From Bdellovibrionales bacterium (GTDB lineage: Bacteria > Bdellovibrionota > Bdellovibrionia > Bdellovibrionales > UBA1609): a stretch of DNA of 6,106 nucleotides. The stretch spans positions 1-6,106 of the forward strand of contig JANQSX010000239.1 in NCBI GenBank assembly GCA_028279085.1, given 5' to 3'. Of the stretch, positions 1-4,862 are shown piece after piece; the stretch's first letter is position 1; each line of letters begins with the position of its first letter. The translations under genes were made by a program, and so were the position numbers. The notes under the pieces are model-generated. The model was not told where the DNA came from, did not search any database, and was given only the letters and a program-made list of their open reading frames with translations.

Positions 1-87
1 TTGGATCAGAAAAAACTCCAGAGAGCTGTTAAAACCTATGGAAAAGAATCCACAAAAAAGAAACTCCAATCTATTTTATTTCAATAA
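1..87 (+). CDS. 3' end of a Lys-rich protein gene entering from the left edge (partial)
   Basis: Frame 1 is open from the first base to the TAA at 85-87 and encodes 28 residues ending in KLQSILFQ. The peptide is basic, with LQRAVKTYGKESTKK in its middle. I do not recognise the family. The main argument that it is coding is that codons 4-20 recur, in the same reading frame, in a fragment at 2537-2716, where the Lys-rich frame continues upstream. The start and most of the protein lie outside the window. No U-tract terminator follows; only a weak CACAA/TTGTG inverted pair occurs shortly downstream. It could be a transposase-type C-terminus or a host gene used as a recombination target. The sequence shown does not decide between these. 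Confidence 0.5.
   Translation: MDQKKLQRAVKTYGKESTKKKLQSILFQ
8..61 (+). repeat. 54-bp perfect direct repeat, left copy
   Basis: Bases 8-61 are identical to 2631-2684 by direct comparison. The seven bases before the repeat match at four positions, and identity stops at base 62. The copy lies inside the partial left-edge gene and preserves its reading frame. Together the two copies bracket about 2.57 kb containing the RhuM-Fic and DUF4437 genes. Confidence 0.95.
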
Positions 88-138
88 TGTATTTACACAA
101 TCATCCTATTTTGTGAGATAACTTCATAATTTAGGAGC

Positions 139-166
139 TTGTCTTGTAGAAAAAAATCCTTACAAT
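139..166 (+). promoter_or_regulatory. candidate sigma-70 promoter for the RhuM-Fic gene
   Basis: A TTGTCT -35 (139-144) and a TACAAT -10 (161-166) are separated by 16 bases. They match the consensus at 4/6 and 5/6 positions. Initiation would fall near 173, leaving a very short leader that starts at the AAGG ribosome binding site (174-177). The region is AT-rich, so chance matches are easy. This is inferred from sequence only. Confidence 0.35.
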
Positions 167-184
167 ATATAAAAAGGCCAAGAA

Positions 185-1183
185 ATGAAAAAACTTAAAA
201 ATAACAAAAACGAACTCATCATCTATCAATCTAAAACCGGTAGAATTGAATTCCGCGGAGATTTAAAAAAAGAAACAATATGGGGTAGCCTAAATCAAAT
301 AGCCGAATTGTTTGGAAGAGACAAGTCTGTTATTTCCCGACATATCAAAAATATCTTTGGTTCTAATGAGTTAAAAAAAAATTCAACTGTTGCAAAAATT
401 GCAACAGTTCAAAGGGAGGGAAAAAGAGAGATTATTCGTGAAATAGAATACTTTAACCTGGATATGATATTGTCAATTGGTTACCGTGTTGACTCAAAAC
501 AAGCTACTCAATTTCGTATTTGGGCAACAAAAACTTTAAAGCAACATTTACTTGAAGGCTACACTATAAACAAAAAACAACTTGTCAAAAACTATCAAAA
601 GTTCAAAAAAACCTTAAAGGATATACAAGCTCTTTTACCGGAAAGTAAATCTATTCCTGCCAAAGATGCTTTGGAACTTATTAGTGTATTTGCAGATACC
701 TGGTTCTCTCTGGAAGCTTATGATTCAGAAAGATTTCCTAAAAACGGATGGACAAAAAAACAGGCATTTTTTACCTCTGAAGAGTTAAATAAAGCTCTGA
801 GCAAATTAAAACAAGAACTTGTATCTAAAAAACAAGCTACTAATCTATTTGGACAAGAAAAGTCAAAAGATGTTGTAGCTGGTATTGTTGGTAATGTTTT
901 CCAATCTTTTGGAAATCAGGATTTATATCCAACTATTGAAGAAAAATCAGCACATCTTTTGTATTTCATAGTGAAAAATCACCCTTTTACAGATGGTAAC
1001 AAAAGAAGTGGAGCTTTTGCTTTTGTTTGGTTTTTAAGAAAAACCTCACAGCTTCCTATGAGTCTTACACCAGAAGCTTTGACAGCGTTAACCCTTCTAA
1101 TAGCAGAAAGTAACCCAAAAGATAAAGATAAAATGATCGGTTTGGTTCTTTTACTTTTACAAAAAAGAAAGAAAACAAGATAA
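185..1183 (+). CDS. RhuM-family protein with C-terminal Fic/Doc domain
   Basis: The 332-residue protein has two parts. Residues about 10-135 resemble the RhuM family, named after a protein of Salmonella pathogenicity island 3. This part includes a helix-turn-helix-like stretch (LNQIAELFGRDKSVISRHI, about 36-54), then the conserved run around YFNLDMILSIGYRVDS and the FRIWATKTLKQHLLEGY segment. Residues about 185-330 form a Fic/Doc domain with the signature HPFTDGNKR at 266-274, carrying the catalytic-type His266 and the phosphate-binding G-N-K-R. Fic proteins transfer nucleotide or phosphate groups to hydroxyl side chains. The substrate here is unknown. The GNKR form, instead of GNGR, is usual for Doc and RhuM-type proteins. 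AAGG seven bases upstream supports this ATG. No antitoxin gene is adjacent, and I see no clear inhibitory S/TxxxE[G/N] helix. The protein is full length and probably cytoplasmic. Whether it acts as a toxin, regulator or effector cannot be told. Confidence 0.9.
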   Translation: MKKLKNNKNELIIYQSKTGRIEFRGDLKKETIWGSLNQIAELFGRDKSVISRHIKNIFGSNELKKNSTVAKIATVQREGKREIIREIEYFNLDMILSIGYRVDSKQATQFRIWATKTLKQHLLEGYTINKKQLVKNYQKFKKTLKDIQALLPESKSIPAKDALELISVFADTWFSLEAYDSERFPKNGWTKKQAFFTSEELNKALSKLKQELVSKKQATNLFGQEKSKDVVAGIVGNVFQSFGNQDLYPTIEEKSAHLLYFIVKNHPFTDGNKRSGAFAFVWFLRKTSQLPMSLTPEALTALTLLIAESNPKDKDKMIGLVLLLLQKRKKTR

Positions 1184-1233
1184 AAATAAAAAATTCTTTA
1201 GGTGATAGAAGATTACTGTTTTACTTTGCGAAT

Positions 1234-1250
1234 ACATATTTTTAATATGT
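1234..1250. repeat. small AT-rich inverted repeat after the RhuM-Fic gene
   Basis: ACATATT (1234-1240) and AATATGT (1244-1250) form a 7-bp stem with a 3-base loop, 51 bases after the RhuM-Fic stop codon. No T-run follows on either strand, so it is a poor terminator. An AGAAGA (1207) / TCTTCT (about 1265) pair could extend the fold. Function unknown. Confidence 0.4.
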
Positions 1251-1320
1251 CTGAAATAATTTAGTCTTCTTTAATGAGTCAAATCATAGCTATCTATAAA
1301 ATAACTCAGTAAGTAGCGTA

Positions 1321-1394
1321 ATAAAAGTTCGGAGTTAAAAGTTCGGAATAAAATGTCGGAAGAAATGTCGGTATAAATAGCAGGATAAAATGAC
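1321..1394 (+). repeat. degenerate 12-14 bp tandem repeats ending in TCGG
   Basis: Five or six imperfect units follow one another: ataaaagttcgg (1321-1332), agttaaaagttcgg (1333-1346), aataaaatgtcgg (1347-1359), aagaaatgtcgg (1360-1371), tataaatagcagg (1372-1384), then a decayed ataaaatgac. Each has an A-rich half followed by a G/C-containing GTTCGG or TGTCGG half. The unit lengths 12, 14, 13, 12 and 13 do not keep a reading frame, so it is unlikely to be a coding repeat. It sits about 15 bases before a strong hairpin. It is not a CRISPR, because units abut with no spacers. Confidence 0.7.
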
Positions 1395-1401
1395 TTTTAC
1401 A

Positions 1402-1431
1402 TAAAAAAAGAGCCTTCAAAGGAAGGCTCTT
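1402..1431 (-). terminator. rho-independent terminator for minus-strand transcription
   Basis: AAGAGCCTTC (1408-1417) and GAAGGCTCTT (1422-1431) form a perfect 10-bp stem with a 4-base loop. On the minus strand the stem runs straight into a run of Ts (complement of 1403-1409), the classic intrinsic terminator. On the plus strand the stem is followed by AACTGCAAATC, with no T-run, so it should serve the RhuM-Fic gene poorly. No intact minus-strand gene lies just to the right, which makes it an orphan. Confidence 0.75.
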
Positions 1432-1445
1432 AACTGCAAATCTTT

Positions 1446-1467
1446 TCGTGATTTTTGCGTGATTTTT
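1446..1467. repeat. 11-bp tandem motif GCGTGATTTTT, left locus
   Basis: Two tandem copies occur (tcgtgattttt then gcgtgattttt). Bases 1447-1467 match 2929-2949 at 20 of 21 positions. The left locus is followed by another short tandem, TTCTCAGAA at 1466-1474 and 1476-1484, with a 10-base period. The second locus overlaps the start of the IS110 transposase fragment, so the motif may be part of, or a target of, a mobile element. Confidence 0.65.
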
Positions 1468-1507
1468 CTCAGAAATTCTCAGAACAACTAAAATTACTAA
1501 ATTATTT

Positions 1508-1618
1508 TTACTTTGTTTTGAAGAAAACAGAAAAAGTTTTCTCTCCTAATTCATGATTCAAAAGAGCAACAGTTTTTGCAAACTTCAGTCCTATGAAAAG
1601 TAACTGGTTTTTGTTACT
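1508..1618 (-). pseudogene. possible C-terminal remnant of an unidentified minus-strand gene
   Basis: On the minus strand a 36-codon open stretch ends at TAA (1508-1510). Its product reads naturally, with the segment GLKFAKTVALLNHELGEKTF, but it has no in-frame ATG before a TAG at 1619-1621. In another frame just upstream, an ATG-started peptide (MPFSITSLIFRVTKTSYFS) runs up to the same point. Restoring one lost base near 1597 would join the two. The intrinsic terminator oriented for this strand lies about 75 bases downstream, where a functional gene would have one. I do not recognise the family. The alternative is chance open sequence in AT-rich DNA. Confidence 0.35.
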
Positions 1619-1654
1619 CTAAAAATTAGTGACGTGATTGAAAATGGCATTTGA

Positions 1655-1678
1655 GTTATTCTTATTGAAAAGAATAAC
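1655..1678. promoter_or_regulatory. hairpin in the leader of the DUF4437 gene
   Basis: GTTATTCTT (1655-1663) and AAGAATAAC (1670-1678) form a perfect 9-bp stem with a 6-base loop, ending 15 bases before the annotated ATG. There is no T-run on either side. It could be a dyad operator or an mRNA leader stem. A weaker AGTAAC/GTTACT pair lies at 1599-1618. No regulator is identifiable. Confidence 0.45.
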
Positions 1679-1693
1679 GATTTATACCAGAGG

Positions 1694-2494
1694 ATGTCTG
1701 TTTTGATTAAAATATTAATTTTAGTGTTGTTTTTGTTTCCGTTTTTAGGTTGCAGAGGGTTGCAAAAAATTAAAATGGATGAGCAGTTAGAGGTGTCACC
1801 TATTTCAGATGTTAATTGGGAACAATTAAATCCTGCTCGTGGAAATAAAAGCCCTAAGGCTGCGACCCTTTGGGGTGATAGAAAAGAAAATGTGCCAACC
1901 GGGTTTTTAGTTAGATTTGTTGATGGTTTTTCATCGCCTCCTCATATTCATAATGTTACATACAAAGGAGTTGTGATCAGTGGTCTTATTCATAATGACG
2001 ATCCTTCCGCGATTAACATGTGGATGCCATCCGGATCTTACTGGACACAACCAGCAGGAGAACCTCACATAACATCCGCTAAAGGAAAGAATAACGTAGC
2101 CTTTATAGAAATCGACAGTGGCCCTTATCTAGTTCGTCCAAAAGAAAAAGCATTTGATAGTGGAAAAAGACCAATTAATGTTCACGCTTCAAATATAATT
2201 TGGCACGAAAGTGGGAATTCAAAGCTTGCGCATCTGTGGAAAAATAGTAGTGGTAGAATTTCTGGGTCTTTAGTTAAGTTTAATGGAAAAGTAAGTATCA
2301 AAAGTAAGAGTGCGCGTGTTGTAATAATTCAGGGAACAACAAATGCCAGTTTTAGTGATGGCTCTGATTTTAAAGTATTAGAACCTGGGAGTTATTTTAC
2401 GATAAATCATCTTCTAAAAAATGAAATAAGTTGTCAGGCTAAAAATGACTGTGTTCTGTATATCAGATCTGACAGGGGATTTAGTGTATTGTAA
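1694..2494 (+). CDS. DUF4437 cupin-like domain lipoprotein
   Basis: The 266-residue protein starts with a short basic, hydrophobic signal peptide and a lipobox-like FLGC with Cys20, so it is probably a membrane-anchored lipoprotein. From NWEQLNPARG (41-50) through the region ending near 160 it matches my recollection of DUF4437 proteins. It carries cupin signatures: PPHIH with His84 and His86, and G114-x5-P120-x-G122-x2-H125, an exact cupin motif 2 spacing. These residues likely bind a divalent metal. The Glu usual in motif 1 is not evident (Tyr90/Lys91 are near its place). Residues 165-260 look like a second, degenerate cupin lobe without His ligands. The substrate is unknown. The only ribosome binding site, AGAGG (1689-1693), touches the ATG, so the real start may be TTG at 1703, nine bases beyond it, giving a shorter MIKILILVLF signal peptide. 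Confidence 0.85.
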   Translation: MSVLIKILILVLFLFPFLGCRGLQKIKMDEQLEVSPISDVNWEQLNPARGNKSPKAATLWGDRKENVPTGFLVRFVDGFSSPPHIHNVTYKGVVISGLIHNDDPSAINMWMPSGSYWTQPAGEPHITSAKGKNNVAFIEIDSGPYLVRPKEKAFDSGKRPINVHASNIIWHESGNSKLAHLWKNSSGRISGSLVKFNGKVSIKSKSARVVIIQGTTNASFSDGSDFKVLEPGSYFTINHLLKNEISCQAKNDCVLYIRSDRGFSVL

Positions 2495-2536
2495 AAGGGG
2501 CGAAGCTCACATATGCGGTCTGGGTCGTTTTATTAG

Positions 2537-2716
2537 TTTTTTAAGGAATTTTTAAACCGCTTTGATAAATTAGCAGAAGACACTGTAAAAAATAAGAAAC
2601 TATTAAAAAAACAACTTAAGAAATTAGACAAGAAAAAACTCCAGAGAGCTGTTAAAACCTATGGAAAAGAATCCACAAAAAAGAGTATCTTTTTTAGAAA
2701 AAAGATTATGCAGTAA
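2537..2716 (+). pseudogene. truncated second copy of the left-edge gene's 3' segment
   Basis: A frame opens after a TAG at 2534-2536 and runs to TAA at 2714-2716 with no ATG, GTG or TTG start before the Lys-rich stretch. It encodes KEFLNRFDKLAEDTVKNKK, then the LKKLDKKKLQRAV region, and through base 2684 it is identical to the left-edge gene. After that the frame (SIFFRKKIMQ) is only the antisense of an ATPase fragment. An ATG at 2513 in the same frame gives MRSGSFY before the TAG, so an older longer frame may be interrupted there. This looks like a broken internal or 3' part of a paralogue of the left-edge gene. Family not recognised. Confidence 0.6.
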
Positions 2717-2794
2717 AGTTGTTTTCCCTGTGCCTCTGGCACCAAACAAAAAGAAACTGTTTGTTTTAGAAAATTTACAAGATCTCTGAGTCAT
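2624..2794 (-). pseudogene. N-terminal fragment of an AAA_14/DUF4143-type ATPase
   Basis: On the minus strand ATG at 2794-2792 opens a 56-codon frame. Residues 1-39 read like the start of the AAA_14 family of ATPases that usually carry a C-terminal DUF4143 domain: MTQR near the start, then SFFLFGARGTGKTTLLHNLF with a complete Walker A motif, G18-x4-G23-K24-T25. From residue 40 on, the frame is simply the antisense of the 54-bp repeat and ends at TAA (2626-2624), so genuine homology covers about 2678-2794. Full proteins of this family are several hundred residues, so this is a dead 5' fragment. No good ribosome binding site precedes it. The ATG sits in the loop of a small hairpin (CTCTGA 2784-2789, TCAGAG 2797-2802). 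Confidence 0.75.
2631..2684 (+). repeat. 54-bp perfect direct repeat, right copy
   Basis: Identical to bases 8-61. The right end of the identity (2684) lies within the seven bases (2678-2684) where an antisense ATPase fragment begins, so this copy stops at a recombination junction. A perfect 20-base palindrome starts three bases beyond it (2687-2706). Confidence 0.95.
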
Positions 2795-2927
2795 ATTCAG
2801 AGTTTTAACGCTATTTTCTGAATACAGCCAAGAACACTGTGCTTGTAGTAAGGACTCCGTATAGAAACGCCACTTGTTTTCTTAAGTATTGATTTTACTA
2901 AAGTTTCTTACTTAAAAATATTTTTTT

Positions 2928-2952
2928 GCGTGATTTTTGCATGATTTTTGCG
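2928..2952. repeat. 11-bp tandem motif GCGTGATTTTT, right locus
   Basis: The run gcgtgattttt, gcatgattttt, gcg gives about 2.3 tandem copies and matches 1447-1467 at 20 of 21 bases. The ATG of the IS110 fragment (2941) lies within the second copy. Confidence 0.65.
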
Positions 2953-3033
2953 TATACTGGAATGGATGTGCATAAAAAAACATATACTCTCAGTGTTTAT
3001 TGTCAAGGTCACCCTGGTTATAAGCAGTTATAG
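2941..3033 (+). pseudogene. N-terminal remnant of an IS110-family transposase
   Basis: ATG at 2941 opens a 30-codon frame ending at TAG (3031-3033). The stretch YTGMDVHKKTYTLSVY is the hallmark start of IS110-family DEDD transposases. The Asp in GMDVHKK (residue 9) corresponds to the first catalytic acid of their RuvC-like domain. Full IS110 transposases are roughly 300-400 residues, so more than 90% is missing, and nothing further is visible downstream in any frame. IS110 elements lack typical terminal inverted repeats, and in recently described members a bridge RNA is encoded in the element's non-coding end. Here the upstream DNA is ATPase debris, so no intact bridge-RNA region can be claimed. 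Confidence 0.8.
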
Positions 3034-3156
3034 TTGATTATAGTTTGGTTACAATAGTGAGTATAAGAGTTTTTAGTTATTTCAATATTTTACAAACTTT
3101 GTTTTATCACTTGTAGGGAGCGTATATATTCTCTGAAGTACAGAAGGAGAGGAAAA

Positions 3157-3966
3157 ATGACCAAAGGTATTATGAAATATTTTATTATTAGTCTTACTTT
3201 TATTCTGTGTGGTTGTGTTACTACTAATTTATATAACGAATATTATAAATCTGTACTCCCTGTTAACAATGCAACATGGATTAAAGCTCTTCAGCCGGTT
3301 TTCTTAAAAAAGAATGAAAAGCCGCAATTATATACACTTTCAGATAAAGACATAGATATAGCACAAACATTAAGAGAATACGAGTCGAAACATTATGTAA
3401 TTATTGGCTATGCCAGTTTTGTTTCCTCTTTCGAATCCAATAAAAATTTAATAGAGGTAGCTAAAAAACAGAGAGCTACCCTTGTATTAAGAGGTTTTAA
3501 ACATCAATATTCTTCTGTTTATGGAGGTAAGTATTATACATCCTCTTATCAAGTGTATCACCAATTTGCTTACTTTTTAATTAAAGTCAAAAAGAAACCT
3601 GATCTTGGGTTTAAGTATGCCAATTTAACAGAGAAAGACAGAATGAAATATAAGTCTAATAAGGGAGTTCTGATTACTTTGGTTTACCAAGACACACCAG
3701 CTTTTCACTCAAATCTTGTAAGAGGGGATATTATTATATCTTGTGGAAAATGGAAGGTACAAAATTCAGAAGACCTGTTTAAAGCTATGAAAAATCATAC
3801 TGGAAAAAAAGAAGTGATTTTACAAATATTAAGAAACGGCAAAAAACAAAAAGTAAAATTGACCAGGAATAAAAACCAGAAGATCTTATCTAAAGAAGGT
3901 TCTATAATGGAGCGAACTACTAAAAAAACTACTAAAGGTGAAACTGTAATTGGGGGAAAGTTTTAA
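3157..3966 (+). CDS. PDZ-domain lipoprotein of unknown function
   Basis: The 269-residue protein begins with an N-terminal hydrophobic segment (about 7-19) and a lipobox-like LCGC with Cys20, so it should be lipid-anchored. Residues about 60-145 form an uncharacterised region with YVIIGYASF (80-88) and a VAKKQRATLVLRGF stretch, possibly an alpha/beta fold, followed by a Tyr-rich segment. Residues about 150-237 look like a PDZ domain: KGVLITLVYQDTPAFHSNLV, then RGDIIISCGKWKVQNSEDL, and a final IL-R-NGKKQKVKLT strand. PDZ domains bind C-terminal peptides, often in envelope proteases, but no protease domain is present. The ribosome binding site AGGAGAGG lies a few bases before this ATG; a second in-frame ATG at 3172 lacks one. 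A weak promoter candidate is TTGTTT (3099-3104) with TATATT near 3125. The stop is two bases from the stop of the convergent DUF2459 gene. Confidence 0.8.
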   Translation: MTKGIMKYFIISLTFILCGCVTTNLYNEYYKSVLPVNNATWIKALQPVFLKKNEKPQLYTLSDKDIDIAQTLREYESKHYVIIGYASFVSSFESNKNLIEVAKKQRATLVLRGFKHQYSSVYGGKYYTSSYQVYHQFAYFLIKVKKKPDLGFKYANLTEKDRMKYKSNKGVLITLVYQDTPAFHSNLVRGDIIISCGKWKVQNSEDLFKAMKNHTGKKEVILQILRNGKKQKVKLTRNKNQKILSKEGSIMERTTKKTTKGETVIGGKF

Positions 3967-3968
3967 GC

Positions 3969-4721
3969 CTAATATTCTCCGGACTCAATGGCTAAGGTCT
4001 CCCGCAGGCGGGTCATGAGATCATCAGCGGTTATGATTCCGGATGAAGAGAGAGCAACACCACCCAAAAGCAGCATACGCGCAGTCCATGTGTTGCACGT
4101 ATTGAATAGGTGAAACTCCCCATGTGCGTGGTAAAAGTAGCTGTTAGGATAGAGGCCGAGGGAGACGGATTTGGCGCGTCCATCAGGTGGGCGCTCAAAC
4201 TCTGCCGCAAGCCCCTTGACGAAGCGTTGAAACCCTGACTCGGTCAATTTCACAGGGATCACCTTGAGACCCGAACCATCATCCTTTGGTGGGGCTTGGA
4301 GTGCAGTGATGTGCATGATCGCTGACGTTGGTGTCAGCAAGGCAAAGAAAGTCATTTCAAAAGTTTTCTCCTTTGCCGGATAGTAGGTACGATCACCCCA
4401 GCCAAACTTAAGGAATGCGGCATCCGGAAAATCAGCTACCTCAGGAAGAGCATTGGTAACAACAAGGGCAGGGGCAGGCACGACAATTGCCGTGTGCCAA
4501 TCGTTGCTGGTGACGTAAATGAGACGGGTGCGTGGACCTACATCTTTCGGGGGTAGAGGCTCGTCGCAGGCAGTAAGCCAGGTGATAGAGAGCATGAGTA
4601 ACAGCCAACACTTCAAGATAGTAGGTAAGAGTCCGCTTTGCTCCCAACTAGCTGGAAAGATTTTTAAATATATTTTGTTATTCAAACAATGAAACAGAAT
4701 AAATTTTAAAAAAGCTGACAC
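3969..4721 (-). CDS. DUF2459 (TIGR02117-like) putative lipoprotein, GC-rich
   Basis: The 250-codon frame matches the DUF2459 family: VTSNDWHTAIVVPA (70-83), FLKFGWGDRTYYPA (103-116) and FNTCNTWTARMLLLGG (206-221). The family's function is not established. His76 and Cys209 are conserved-looking and would suit a cysteine-hydrolase-type site, which is inference. A signal peptide ends in the lipobox LTAC with Cys52, unusually far from the GTG start at 4721. A better lipoprotein start is TTG at 4616-4614, giving a 17-residue MKCWLLLMLSITWLTAC leader, although it lacks a well-spaced ribosome binding site. Codons before about residue 25 are AT-rich like the flanks, whereas the body is GC-rich (34 G/C of 60 at 4501-4560, against 23 of 60 at 3661-3720). 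This points to horizontal transfer with a chimeric 5' end. No promoter is evident. Confidence 0.8.
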   Translation of the reverse strand: MSAFLKFILFHCLNNKIYLKIFPASWEQSGLLPTILKCWLLLMLSITWLTACDEPLPPKDVGPRTRLIYVTSNDWHTAIVVPAPALVVTNALPEVADFPDAAFLKFGWGDRTYYPAKEKTFEMTFFALLTPTSAIMHITALQAPPKDDGSGLKVIPVKLTESGFQRFVKGLAAEFERPPDGRAKSVSLGLYPNSYFYHAHGEFHLFNTCNTWTARMLLLGGVALSSSGIITADDLMTRLRETLAIESGEY

Positions 4722-4862
4722 AACTTCACCATAAACAGGCTGTAAAACAAAAGTGATCAGTCTTGTTTTTATTTTACATTATAAGCTTTGTATTAGCAAG
4801 CTTTCACTCAAGCATCTTGATAAAAGTTTTCTTTGCACCAAGTTTTTTAGCTGCTGAATTTT

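Noticed and set aside
1321..1394. CRISPR array
   Set aside because: Units abut without spacers and vary in length and sequence. No cas genes are present.
2495..2536. Possible group II intron 3' end in the segment after the DUF4437 gene
   Set aside because: A superficial likeness only: no domain V hairpin can be drawn and no reverse transcriptase is nearby.
2687..2706. Perfect palindrome ATCTTTTTTAGAAAAAAGAT as a terminator or operator
   Set aside because: It arises from Phe and Lys codons of the ATPase fragment and is A/T only in the stem apart from one pair. It is kept only as context for the breakpoint.
4441..4647. 68-codon minus-strand frame inside the DUF2459 gene
   Set aside because: It overlaps the DUF2459 gene in another frame, is rich in Cys, Arg and His with no recognisable domain, and has no start signal. 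It is a shadow of the GC-rich gene.
4744..4769. AAAACAA/TTGTTTT inverted pair between the DUF2459 and outer-membrane protein genes as a terminator
   Set aside because: The stem is nearly all A/T with a 12-base loop, too weak to support a terminator call.
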